Shown here one piece after another: positions 43,662 through 52,113 of a stretch of DNA of 64,000 nt. The position numbers and the translations under genes are program-made. Numbering within the stretch: position 1 is the first letter of the stretch; each line of letters starts with the position of its first letter. The notes below the pieces were generated by a model, which saw only the letters and a list, made by a program, of their open reading frames with translations, ran no database searches and had not been told where the DNA came from. This stretch comes from Pseudaquabacterium pictum. Its GTDB lineage: Bacteria > Pseudomonadota > Gammaproteobacteria > Burkholderiales > Burkholderiaceae_C. The stretch lies in the NCBI RefSeq assembly GCF_005403045.1, contig NZ_BJCL01000009.1, forward strand, positions 124,001 to 188,000, read 5' to 3'.

Positions 43662-46487
43662 ATGGTTCAGCAGTTGCGCAGCAAGATCTGGAAGGGCACG
43701 GGCCACCGCGCCGCAGCGGGTGCCGTGGCACTGGCGCTGGCAGCCGGCCTGGCCGGGTGCGGCGGGCCCGACAGCGGCAAGCTGCTGGAGCAGGCCCGCA
43801 CGGCCATCGCCAAGAAGGACACCGAGGCGGCGCGCATCCAGCTCAAGAGTGCGCTGCAGAAGTCGCCCGACAACGCCGAGGCCCGCTTCCTGCTGGGCCA
43901 GCTGCTGCTGGACACCGGCGACGGGGCCGGCGCCGAGGTGGAGCTGCGCCGCGCGCTCGAGCTGCAGCACCCTGAGCAACTGGTCCTGCCGCTGCTGGCC
44001 AACAGCCTGCTGGGCCAGGGCAAGGGCGGCCTGCTGCTGCAGCAGTTCGGCAACACCCGGCTGGCCGATGCTGCTGCCCAGGCCCGTCTGCAGACCACCC
44101 TGGCCATGGCCGAGGCCAGCCAGGGCAACACCGATGCCGCCATGTCGCGGCTGGACGGCGTGCTGCGCGAGCAGCCCGCCCACGCGCCTGCCTTGACGCT
44201 GCGGGCCCAGCTGACCGCCAGCAAAGGGGACATGGCCGGTGCCCTGGCCCAGGTGACGTCGCTGCTGGCCAGCCAGCCCGACCTGCCCGACGCCTGGCTG
44301 CTGAAGGGCGACCTGCTGCAGCGCGCGCCGGCCGGCCAGCCGGCGCAGCCCAAGACCGAGGCCATCGCCGCCTACCAGGAGGCCATCAAGCGCAAGCCCG
44401 ACGCCGTGGCCGCGCACACCGCGCTGATCACCCTGTTCCTGGGGGCCGGCGACAAGGCCGCCGCCGCCACCCAGTGGACGGCGCTGCAGAAGGTGGCGCC
44501 ACGGCATCCGCAGACCATGTTCTTCGACGCCCTGTTGTCGGAGCAGCGCGGCGACCACAAGCATGCCCGCGAGGTGACCCAGCAGCTGCTGCGCGTCACG
44601 CCCGAGAGCCCGCAGCTGCTGCTGCTGGCCGGACAGGTGGAGATGAAGCTCAATGCGCTGGCCCAGGCCGAGGCGCACTTCACCAAGGCGGCGCAGCTGC
44701 TGCCCAAGGCGCCGGGCCCGCGGCTGCAGCTGGCCCAGCTGCAGCTGCGCAGCGGCCAGGCCGACAAGGCCCTGTCCGTGCTGGCGCCGCTGCTGGATGG
44801 CCCCGCCGCCTCGGTCGAGAGCCTCAGCCTGGCCGCCCAGGCCCAGCTGATGAAGGGCGACAGCGCCGCTGCCGACGCCCTGTTCTCCCGCGCCGCCAAG
44901 CTCAAGCCCGACGACCCGCGGGTGCGCATGGCCATGGCCCTGTCCAACGTGGGCAAGGGCAAGGCCGCCGCCGGCGTGGCCGAGCTGCGCACCTTGGCTG
45001 CGGCCGACAAGGGCACCACCGCCGACATGGCGCTGGTCAACGTGCTGCTGCGGACCAACGACCTGCCCGGCGCGCTGAAGGCGGTGGACGGGCTGGCCGC
45101 CAAGCTGCCCGGCGAGGCCCTGCCCGACCAGCTGCGCGGCCGCATCGCCCTGCAGGGCAAGGACCTGCCGGGCGCGCGCAAGCACTTCGAGGCGGCGCTC
45201 GCCAAGAACGCCGACTTCCTGCCCGCGCTGGCGGGCCTGGCCGCGCTGGACATGAACGACAAGCAGCCCGCCGCGGCCAAGGCCCGCTTCGAGGCGGTGC
45301 TGCAGCGCAACCCGAAGAACACCGGGGCCATGCTGGCGCTGGCCGAGCTGACCGCCCGCTCCGGCGGCAAGCCCGACGAGGTGGCCGACTGGCTGCGCAA
45401 GGCCGTGGCCGCCGACCCCAGCGACGCCACACCGCACATGCTGCTGGCCGACCACCTGCTGGCCAGCAACCAGGCCAAGGCAGCGCAGACCGCGGCCCAG
45501 GCCGGCCTGGCGGCCCTGCCCGACAACGCCGAGCTGCTGGACCGCCTGGGCCGCGCCCAGCTGGCCGACGGCGACGCCCAGCAGGCGGTGACCACCTTCG
45601 GCAAGCTGGCCGGCGTGTCGCCGCGCTCGGCCCTGGCCCAGCTGCGTCTGGCCGATGCCCAAAGCGCCGCCGGCAATGCCGCGGGCACCGCCGCCGCGGT
45701 GCGCCGCGCGGCCGAGCTGGCCCCGGACACGCCGGCCGTGCAGCAGGCCCAGGTGGTGATGGCGCTGCAGGAGAACAAGCTCGACCAGGCCCTGGCCATC
45801 GCCCGCAAGGTGCAGACCCAGCGCCCCGACCAGGCTGCCGGCTACAACATGGAAGCCGAAGTGGAACTGCGGCGCAAGAACTGGGACGCGGCCGCCGCGA
45901 TGCTGCGCAAGGCCCTGGCCCGCAGCAGCCCCGGCAACGCGCCGCAGCGGCTGCATGCGGCGCTGCAGGCTGGCGGCAAGGCCGCCGAGGCCGACGCCGT
46001 GGCGCAGGACTGGCGCAAGAAGCACCCCGATGACCTGGGCTTCGTGCTGTACCTCGGCGACCAGGCCATGGCCGGCAACAAGCTGGCCGAGGCCGAGGGC
46101 CACTACCGCCAGGTGATCGAACGGCAGCCGGGCCATGTGCTGGCCCTGAACAACCTGGCCTTCGTGCTGGCCACGCAGAAGAAGCCGGGCGCCGTGGCGC
46201 TGGCCGAGCAGGCGCTGAAGGGGGCGCCGAAATCGGGCGCGGTGATGGACACCCTGGCGCTGGCCCTGGCGGCCGAGAACCAGCTGCCGCGCGCGGTGGA
46301 CGTGCAGAAGCAGGCCGTGGCCGCCACGCCGCAGGCGCACAACTTCCGCCTGCAGCTGGCCAAGCTGATGCTGCAGGCCGGCGACAAGGCCAATGCCCGC
46401 AGCGAGCTGTCGACCCTGGCCGCGCTGGGCAGCAAGTTCCCGCGCCAGGCCGAGGTGGCCGAGCTGATCAAGACGGCCGACAAGTAG
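43662..46487 (+). CDS. Second PrsT-like TPR-repeat lipoprotein
   Basis: A 941-aa lipoprotein with lipobox L30-A-G-C33 and TPR repeats along nearly the whole length, starting SGKLLEQARTAIAKKDTEAA. It is laid out like PrsT at 17553-20333: the same SPQELL/SGKLLE entry, the QFGNTRLAD / RYGATDLGD stretch at similar positions, and a near-identical C-terminal VLALNNLAFVLA / AIALNNLAWSML repeat. GGGAG precedes the ATG at 43662. The frame is open far upstream through putA, but that is the shadow of putA. It is not next to other PEP-CTERM genes, so it may serve a second polysaccharide system or be under different control. Confidence 0.9.
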   Translation: MVQQLRSKIWKGTGHRAAAGAVALALAAGLAGCGGPDSGKLLEQARTAIAKKDTEAARIQLKSALQKSPDNAEARFLLGQLLLDTGDGAGAEVELRRALELQHPEQLVLPLLANSLLGQGKGGLLLQQFGNTRLADAAAQARLQTTLAMAEASQGNTDAAMSRLDGVLREQPAHAPALTLRAQLTASKGDMAGALAQVTSLLASQPDLPDAWLLKGDLLQRAPAGQPAQPKTEAIAAYQEAIKRKPDAVAAHTALITLFLGAGDKAAAATQWTALQKVAPRHPQTMFFDALLSEQRGDHKHAREVTQQLLRVTPESPQLLLLAGQVEMKLNALAQAEAHFTKAAQLLPKAPGPRLQLAQLQLRSGQADKALSVLAPLLDGPAASVESLSLAAQAQLMKGDSAAADALFSRAAKLKPDDPRVRMAMALSNVGKGKAAAGVAELRTLAAADKGTTADMALVNVLLRTNDLPGALKAVDGLAAKLPGEALPDQLRGRIALQGKDLPGARKHFEAALAKNADFLPALAGLAALDMNDKQPAAAKARFEAVLQRNPKNTGAMLALAELTARSGGKPDEVADWLRKAVAADPSDATPHMLLADHLLASNQAKAAQTAAQAGLAALPDNAELLDRLGRAQLADGDAQQAVTTFGKLAGVSPRSALAQLRLADAQSAAGNAAGTAAAVRRAAELAPDTPAVQQAQVVMALQENKLDQALAIARKVQTQRPDQAAGYNMEAEVELRRKNWDAAAAMLRKALARSSPGNAPQRLHAALQAGGKAAEADAVAQDWRKKHPDDLGFVLYLGDQAMAGNKLAEAEGHYRQVIERQPGHVLALNNLAFVLATQKKPGAVALAEQALKGAPKSGAVMDTLALALAAENQLPRAVDVQKQAVAATPQAHNFRLQLAKLMLQAGDKANARSELSTLAALGSKFPRQAEVAELIKTADK

Positions 46488-46511
46488 GCGGCGGGCCGGG
46501 CGGCCCGGCAG

Positions 46512-47696
46512 TCAGTGCCCGGCTGCGGCGTACAGCTGGCGCTTGTAGGCGAACCAGAACGGGTGCCAAAAGCCGAAGTGGCGCTGGCACATCACCACCC
46601 CGGCCAGGCCGTTGACCGGGTTGATGAACCAGTGCGTGCCGGCCAGGCCGCCCCACTGCAGCTCGCCCACCGCGCCGGGGGGCTCCAGGCTGGACGCGCG
46701 CCGCACCACCGCTCCGCCCAGGCCGAAACCCAGGCTGGGGATGGGCCCGGGCACCGGGAAATTGACGCACTGCGCCCCGGGCAGCTGGTCGACCGCCATC
46801 GCCGCCAGCGTGGCCGGCTGCAGCAGCGGCGAGGGCTGGCCGGGCATCAGCGCACGCAGCAGCGCCAGCATGTCGGCCTGGGTGCTGACCAGGCCGCCGG
46901 CGCCCGACTGGCGCGGCACCGGCTTCAGATAGGCCTCGGGCCAGGGCGTGGTGTCCAGCCGCTCCAGGCCGGGCTTCATCGGATCGAGCAGGTCGCCCTT
47001 GTACAGCGCAGCCAGGCGCGGCACCTGATCGGGCCGCAGCACGAAACCGGTGTCCACCAGGCCCAGCGGCCCGCAGATGTGCTGCTGCAGCGCAGCCTCG
47101 AACGACAGGCCGGTGGCGATCTCGCACAGCCGCGCCAGCACGTCGATGCCCAGGGCGTACTCCCACTGCGTGCCGGGCTGCGACGACAGCGGCAGCTGCA
47201 CCAGCAGGTCCATCTGCTCGGCCAGCGTGGTCTGGTAGCCGCGCACGCCGGTGGCGAAGTAGGCCTTGTAGAGCAGGCCGTCGGGGTCGAACACGCCGTG
47301 CGCCAGGCCCGACGTGTGCGTGACCAGCTGGCGGATGGTGATGTCGGACCGCAGCGGCTCGGTGTCGTCCAGCGTGGTGGCGCCGGGCCGCAGCACCCGC
47401 AGTGCGCCGAAGCCGGGAATCCAGCGCTTCACCGCGTCGTCGAGCTGCCAGTGGCCGCGCTCGGCCAGCATCAGCACCAGCACGGTGGTGAACAGCTTGG
47501 TGTTGCTGAAGGCACGGTGGATGGTGTCGGGCCGCATGGCCACGCCCGCCTCGCGGTCGGCGAAGCCGGTGCAGAAGCTGTCGATCAGTTCGCCGTGGCG
47601 CATGGTGGCGCAGGAGACACCGGCCAGCCGGCCGGCATCGACCTCGGCCTGCAGCACCGCATGTGCCGCCGCGAATGCGCCGCTGATGCCACTCAC
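46512..47696 (-). CDS. Serine hydrolase, beta-lactamase/LACTB-type esterase family
   Basis: A 394-aa penicillin-binding-protein-like hydrolase. The nucleophile motif SxxK is SNTK in HRAFSNTKLFTT; an HTSGLAHG segment is typical of EstB/LACTB-type enzymes; the middle motif reads YALG rather than YxN with Asn. There is no signal peptide, which argues for a cytoplasmic esterase rather than a cell-wall enzyme. A GTG start at 47696 overlaps the previous stop (GTGA), indicating coupling to the Nudix-MBL gene. With the CaiB-type CoA-transferase upstream, an ester or CoA-linked substrate is plausible. Confidence 0.87.
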   Translation of the reverse strand: MSGISGAFAAAHAVLQAEVDAGRLAGVSCATMRHGELIDSFCTGFADREAGVAMRPDTIHRAFSNTKLFTTVLVLMLAERGHWQLDDAVKRWIPGFGALRVLRPGATTLDDTEPLRSDITIRQLVTHTSGLAHGVFDPDGLLYKAYFATGVRGYQTTLAEQMDLLVQLPLSSQPGTQWEYALGIDVLARLCEIATGLSFEAALQQHICGPLGLVDTGFVLRPDQVPRLAALYKGDLLDPMKPGLERLDTTPWPEAYLKPVPRQSGAGGLVSTQADMLALLRALMPGQPSPLLQPATLAAMAVDQLPGAQCVNFPVPGPIPSLGFGLGGAVVRRASSLEPPGAVGELQWGGLAGTHWFINPVNGLAGVVMCQRHFGFWHPFWFAYKRQLYAAAGH

Positions 47697-49402
47697 GCCG
47701 CCACCTGCCACTGGTCGCCCTGCCGTCGTGCGCGGCCTTCGGCCTGCAGCTTGTGCAGGTGCGCGCGCAGCGAGCGCAGCGCCATGGCATGCAGTTGCTT
47801 CGGCGTGTCGGCATAGACCTCGACCACCAGCGCGGCCTCGTCCACCGGCGCGGTGGTGGCCAGCTTCTGCAGGCCGGCCAGCACCTTGGCCTCGCGGCCC
47901 AGGCGGTGGGCAATCGTCTTCTGCACGACGGCGTGCGGCTCGTCGATCAGGAAGCCGTGACCCGGTGCCAGCCACTGCAGCGGGATGTCGAGCAGCCGGC
48001 GCAGGTTGGCGATGTAGACCGCCATGTCGCCGTCGGGCGGGTTGATCACCACGGTGCTGCCCTGCATCAGGTGGTCGCCGGTGAACAGCAGCTGTTCTTC
48101 CTCCAGCAGGAAGCACAGGTGGTTGCTGGCATGGCCGGGGGTGTGGATGGCGCGCACGGTGACGCCCTCGCCCAGGTTCAGCACATCGCCGTCGTTCAGC
48201 ACATGGGTCGGCTGGAAGCTGGCGTCCTGCCATTCCATGTGATCCGCCACCCGGCCGAAGGTGGGCGCGCCGGTGGCCGCGGCGATGGCGGCGGCGGCGG
48301 GCGAGTGGTCCTTGTGGGTGTGGGTGCAGAGGATGCGGGTGATCTTGCCGGGCGCGGCGGCCAGCAGCGCCTTCACGTGAGCCTCATCGTCCGGCCCGGG
48401 GTCGAGCAGCGCCCAGCTGTCGCTGCCCGGCGCGCCGATGAAGTAGGCGTTGGTGCCGGGGCCGGTCATCATGCTGCCGTTGTCGGCAGTGACGCGCAGC
48501 ACCCGCGGGCTGAGCCACACGCCCTGGCCGGGCACCAGCTCGATGCTGGCGGTGCCGTTGCCCTCGGGGTCGAGCCGGCCCAGCTCGGCATAAGCCCAAT
48601 CACCACGGTTCAGCGGCCGGCGGCCCTTCGACGACAGGCCGATGCGCGGCCGGTTCAGCGGCACCGTGGTCTGCGCCCGCGCCCAGGCCACCGCGTCGGC
48701 GGCCTTGCTGAAGGTGGCGATGTGCTTGAGCGTGATCTCGGTGACGTTCATCAGCCGCAGGCCGTTGTTCTTGTCCAGCACCTCGGCCGGCGTCATCCAC
48801 AGCAGGTCCACCGTCTCGGTGGCATCGGCCACGGCGGTCTGGCCGGCCGGCGCCTCGGTGACGAAGAAGCGGGTGTCGAAGATCTTGGGCAGGCCCTTGG
48901 GCGTGATCCAGTGGCTGTAGTAGGCCAGCCGGTCGGTGGCCAGGCGCACGTTGAAGCGGGCGCAGACCTCGGCCATGCCGGTCTGGTTGGCATGCAGGGC
49001 GCGGCGCAGGGCCACCACCTCGTCCTGCGGCAGGGCGTCCAGGTCGACGGCCTGGCCGTCGGCATCGGTGGCGAACAGCAGGCCGGCTTCCTCGAAGCAT
49101 TCCCGCACCGCCGCCACCCAGTAGTGCAGGCCATCAGCGGGCAGGCCCAGGCGGGCGCTGGCGGTGGCATCGTCCAGGCCGTTGCAGCGCTCGTAGTGGC
49201 CGCGGTCGCTGGCGTCGAGCAGGCCGCCGGGGAAGACGGTGGCGCCGCTGTTCTGGTCGCCGGGGCGCTCGGCGCGGCGGATCATCAGCACCTCCAGCCC
49301 GCGGGGGCTGTCGCGCAGCACGATCAGCGACGCAGCCGCACGCGGCTTGGGCGGCTCCTTCGGCGCGGGCAGGTCGAGGTAGGGGCGGTTCTCGGTGGTC
49401 AT
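47693..49402 (-). CDS. Nudix domain - metallo-beta-lactamase fusion protein (LACTB2-like C-half)
   Basis: A 569-aa fusion. Residues ~20-250 are Nudix-like: SLIVLRDSPRGLEVLMIRRAE, FPGGLLDASD, then after an insertion AAVRECFEEAGLLF, so the Nudix box is split but keeps its Glu residues (NUDT19-like arrangement). Residues ~300-500 are a metallo-beta-lactamase domain with THTHKDHSPAA (HxHxDH), a TPGHASNHLCF and a FTGDHLMQGSTVV metal segment. The C-terminal ~60 residues look like a winged helix, as in LACTB2-type proteins. NUDT19-type Nudix proteins act on CoA, so a CoA-related role fits its place between the CaiB and serine hydrolase genes. Confidence 0.88.
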   Translation of the reverse strand: MTTENRPYLDLPAPKEPPKPRAAASLIVLRDSPRGLEVLMIRRAERPGDQNSGATVFPGGLLDASDRGHYERCNGLDDATASARLGLPADGLHYWVAAVRECFEEAGLLFATDADGQAVDLDALPQDEVVALRRALHANQTGMAEVCARFNVRLATDRLAYYSHWITPKGLPKIFDTRFFVTEAPAGQTAVADATETVDLLWMTPAEVLDKNNGLRLMNVTEITLKHIATFSKAADAVAWARAQTTVPLNRPRIGLSSKGRRPLNRGDWAYAELGRLDPEGNGTASIELVPGQGVWLSPRVLRVTADNGSMMTGPGTNAYFIGAPGSDSWALLDPGPDDEAHVKALLAAAPGKITRILCTHTHKDHSPAAAAIAAATGAPTFGRVADHMEWQDASFQPTHVLNDGDVLNLGEGVTVRAIHTPGHASNHLCFLLEEEQLLFTGDHLMQGSTVVINPPDGDMAVYIANLRRLLDIPLQWLAPGHGFLIDEPHAVVQKTIAHRLGREAKVLAGLQKLATTAPVDEAALVVEVYADTPKQLHAMALRSLRAHLHKLQAEGRARRQGDQWQVAA

Positions 49403-49420
49403 GGCGGGCTTTCGGGAGAC

Positions 49421-50581
49421 TCAATCACCCATCGCCGCGCCGGATGCGCGCAGCGCTGCAATCTCGTCGGCACTGAAGCCGGCCGCTGCCAGCACGGCGC
49501 CGGTGTGCGCACCGGCGGCCACCGGCGCGGTGGGCAGGGTCGGCTGGCTGCGCGAGAAGCGCGGGGCCGGCGCCGGCTGAAGCACGCCGCCCAGGTCGAT
49601 GTAGGCATTGCGGGCCTGGGCATGCGGGTGGTTGGCCACCTCGTCCAGGCGCAGCACCGGCGCGAAGCAGACATCGGTGCCTTCCAGCAGCTGGCTCCAT
49701 TCATCCCGCGTCTTGGCGCCGATCTTCGCCACCATGTCGGCACGCATCTGCGGCCAGCAGCTCTTGTCGTGCTGGCGCTTCACGTAGGACGGATCGAGCC
49801 CGATGCGCTCGACCATCTCGGCGAAGAACTTGGGCTCCAGCGAGCCGATCGACACCCACTGGCCATCGGACGTGGCATAGGTGTCGTAGAACGGCGTGCC
49901 GCCGTCGAGGATGTTGGCCGCGCGCTCCTTGGTGTTCCAGGCGCCGCTGGCCATCATGCCGAAGAAGATGCTCATCAGGCTGGACGCGCCGTCGACCATG
50001 GCCGCGTCCACCACCTGGCCCTTGCCGGAGCGGCTGCGCTCGAAGACGGCGGCCAGGATGCCGAAGGCCAGGTACAGCGCGCCGCCGCCGTAGTCGCCCA
50101 CCAGGTTCAGCGGCGGGATGGGCTTGTCGGTGCCCGACTTGCCGCCGCCGATGGCATGCAGGGCGCCGGTCAGCGCGATGTAGTTCAGGTCATGGCCGGC
50201 GGCCTGCGACAGCGGGCCGGTCTGGCCGAAGCCGGTCATGCGGCCGAACACCAGGCCGGGGTTGCGGGCGTGGCACACCTCGGGGCCCATGCCCAGCCGC
50301 TCGGCCACGCCAGGGCGCCAGCCTTCGATCAGCACGTCGGCCTTGTCGATCAGGCGCAGCGCGGCATCCAGCCCGGCCTTCTGCTTGATGTCCAGCGCCA
50401 CCGACTGGCGGTTGCGGCCGGTGATCTCGAAGCGGGTCTTGGTCGGCACGCCCAGGCCGCTGGGCTCGGTGCGGTCGATGCGGATGACCTCGGCCCCCAG
50501 GTCGGCCAGCAGCATGGCGCACAGCGGGCCGGGGCCGATGCTGGCGAGTTCAACAACGCGCAATCCGGTCAACGGGCCCAT
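49421..50581 (-). CDS. CaiB/BaiF family CoA-transferase (alpha-methylacyl-CoA racemase-like)
   Basis: A 386-aa class III CoA-transferase fold enzyme. [34 protein letters not shown] opens the family; [10 protein letters not shown] and [21 protein letters not shown] follow; [23 protein letters not shown] contains the catalytic His/Asp region seen in alpha-methylacyl-CoA racemases (GHDxNY). This makes racemisation of 2-methylacyl-CoA, as in branched-chain or sterol side-chain degradation, the likelier activity over CoA transfer. It heads a minus-strand set with the Nudix-MBL and serine hydrolase genes (18-nt gap, then a 4-nt overlap). Confidence 0.9.
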   Translation of the reverse strand: MGPLTGLRVVELASIGPGPLCAMLLADLGAEVIRIDRTEPSGLGVPTKTRFEITGRNRQSVALDIKQKAGLDAALRLIDKADVLIEGWRPGVAERLGMGPEVCHARNPGLVFGRMTGFGQTGPLSQAAGHDLNYIALTGALHAIGGGKSGTDKPIPPLNLVGDYGGGALYLAFGILAAVFERSRSGKGQVVDAAMVDGASSLMSIFFGMMASGAWNTKERAANILDGGTPFYDTYATSDGQWVSIGSLEPKFFAEMVERIGLDPSYVKRQHDKSCWPQMRADMVAKIGAKTRDEWSQLLEGTDVCFAPVLRLDEVANHPHAQARNAYIDLGGVLQPAPAPRFSRSQPTLPTAPVAAGAHTGAVLAAAGFSADEIAALRASGAAMGD

Positions 50582-50871
50582 GGTGTGCTGTCTCCTGCGG
50601 TGGAATGTGAGCGGATCAGTGTGCCGCAGCGCGCGGCGCGGCCGGTGTCAAGCGGGAGACGGCTGGGATGGATGGGCGGCTGCGGGCTCATTCCGGTCTT
50701 CGGGTTCTGCGCGATCGCGCCGGGCCGGGAGGCCCTGCGCTCAGGCACGACCGAGGCGTCCGCCCTCGTGCTGAAGATGGTGAACCGGCAACTTCCGCAA
50801 CGAGCCCGAAGCCGCCCCACCCCGGGCATGCCCGATCCCCAGGCCAGAACACAGGGAAATATGCTGCGCCC
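50582..50871. other. Divergent intergenic region
   Basis: About 290 nt between the CaiB-type gene (minus) and the halohydrin dehalogenase gene (plus). It should hold promoters for both. I see no clear terminator, RNA, repeat or promoter box; frames open across it are extensions of the flanking reading frames. Confidence 0.5.
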
Positions 50872-51573
50872 ATGACCCTCGCCACCACCCCCGCCACCGA
50901 CCTGACCGGCCTGCGCGTGCTGCTGACCCAGGCCGACACCTTCATGGGCCCGACGCTCAGCGAGGTGTTCACCGCCCAGGGCGCCACCGTCATCGCCGAC
51001 ACCCGTTCGCTGGCAGACGACCCTGCAGCCGCCGCCGCGGCGGTGGCCGATGCCGGCCACGTCGACGTGCTGCTGCTGCACCTGGCGCTGCCCGCGCCGG
51101 CCACCGCGGCACAGGACATCGGCGAGGCCGAATGGCGCAGCGTGTTCGCCCACATGGTCGACCCGATGCCACGCCTGGTGGCGGCCGTGCTGCCGCAGAT
51201 GCTGGCGCGCAAATCGGGCCGCATCCTGCTGATGGGCAGCGCCGCCGCGCTGCGCGGGCAGAAACGCACCGGCAGCTACAGCGCCGCGCGCGGCGCGCAG
51301 CTGGCCTACATGCAGTCGGTGGCGCTGGAGCTGGCGCCGCACCACATCCAGTTCAACGCCATCGCGCAGAACTTCGTCGCCAACCCGACCTACTTTCCGC
51401 CCAGCGTGCAGGCCAATCCGCGCTTCCAGGAACGGCTGGCGCGCGAGGTGCCGCTGGGCCGCCTGGTCGGCGCCGAAGAGGACGCGCTGTTCGCCGCCTA
51501 CCTGTGCAGCCCGGCAGCGGCCTGCTTCGTCGGCCAGGTGTTCCCGGTCAGCGGCGGCTGGGCGCTGAAGTAG
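50872..51573 (+). CDS. Halohydrin dehalogenase (SDR-derived haloalcohol dehalogenase)
   Basis: A 233-aa SDR-fold protein that carries the full halohydrin dehalogenase signature. The dinucleotide glycine motif is replaced by T19-QADT-F24-M-G26, matching T-x4-F/Y-x-G, and the triad is S123-x12-Y136-x3-R140, with Arg instead of the SDR Lys. The spacing equals Ser132/Tyr145/Arg149 of HheC. Downstream, NAIAQNFVANPTYFPP parallels the halide-site segment of HheC, and GQVFPVSGGW the C-terminal FLAG-like end. The predicted reaction is reversible vicinal haloalcohol to epoxide plus halide, or epoxide opening by anions. The start at 50872 is the first in-frame Met after a stop. Automated tools would probably call it a generic SDR. 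Confidence 0.9.
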   Translation: MTLATTPATDLTGLRVLLTQADTFMGPTLSEVFTAQGATVIADTRSLADDPAAAAAAVADAGHVDVLLLHLALPAPATAAQDIGEAEWRSVFAHMVDPMPRLVAAVLPQMLARKSGRILLMGSAAALRGQKRTGSYSAARGAQLAYMQSVALELAPHHIQFNAIAQNFVANPTYFPPSVQANPRFQERLAREVPLGRLVGAEEDALFAAYLCSPAAACFVGQVFPVSGGWALK

Positions 51574-51991
51574 CCCGCGCCGCCCGGTGCGCCAGCAGCG
51601 GCAGGCCGCCCAGCAGCAGCAGCCAGGCCGCCGGCTCGGGCACCACGCCGACGTTGATGGTCACCGTGGCATCGCTGAAGCGGCCCGGTTCGTCCACCGA
51701 GACACAGCGGAACGTGGCCACGCCGTTGACATCGGCCGCCGGCCGGTCGACGAAACCGCCGTCGGTGACGACACGGTTCAGCGTGCCGGCACCCGGGTTG
51801 AAGTCGCCGCTCAGCAGCAGCTGGGTACCGCTGTCGTTCTCGAGCAAGCCGGGCGCCGGGATGTTCAGCGTCAGGCTGTCGAGCAGGTAGACGTCATCAC
51901 GCGCCACCAGCAGCGGCGGCGGCAGGGTGAGGGCCTGGGCGGCACCGGAGCAGACCAGGGCAGACACGGCCAGCAACTTGAACGGGGGCAT
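51548..51991 (-). CDS. Small PEP-CTERM sorting-domain protein
   Basis: A 147-aa exported protein: signal peptide (residues 1-20, cleavage after AAQA), a short beta-rich mature part (LLVARDDVYLLDSLTLNI; TFRCVSVDEPGRFSDATVTINV) and the C-terminal VVPEPAAWLLLLGGLPLLAHRAAR sorting signal. The mature part resembles one cadherin/Ig-like repeat. The ATG at 51991 follows a weak GGAG. Its 3' end overlaps the convergent halohydrin dehalogenase gene by 26 nt. No sigma-54 element with proper spacing is visible upstream. Confidence 0.85.
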   Translation of the reverse strand: MPPFKLLAVSALVCSGAAQALTLPPPLLVARDDVYLLDSLTLNIPAPGLLENDSGTQLLLSGDFNPGAGTLNRVVTDGGFVDRPAADVNGVATFRCVSVDEPGRFSDATVTINVGVVPEPAAWLLLLGGLPLLAHRAARATSAPSRR

Positions 51992-52113
51992 GGGAACTCC
52001 AGCAACGGCGGACCGGAAAGTGCGGCGATCCGCCCCGCCGCTGTCGTCCAACCGGCAAGGGGGACGCACCGAGGCGACACCCGGACAGGGGGTGGCGCTT
52101 CTAGACTGCGGCC

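Noticed and set aside
41409-46487. A 1692-codon frame suggesting a putA-prsT fusion
   Set aside because: The first 751 codons are an out-of-frame reading of putA; the lipoprotein start at 43662 has its own ribosome-binding site and lipobox.
46495-46509. GC-rich hairpin between the prsT paralogue and the serine hydrolase gene as a terminator
   Set aside because: Loop is too short and there is no T-run on either strand.
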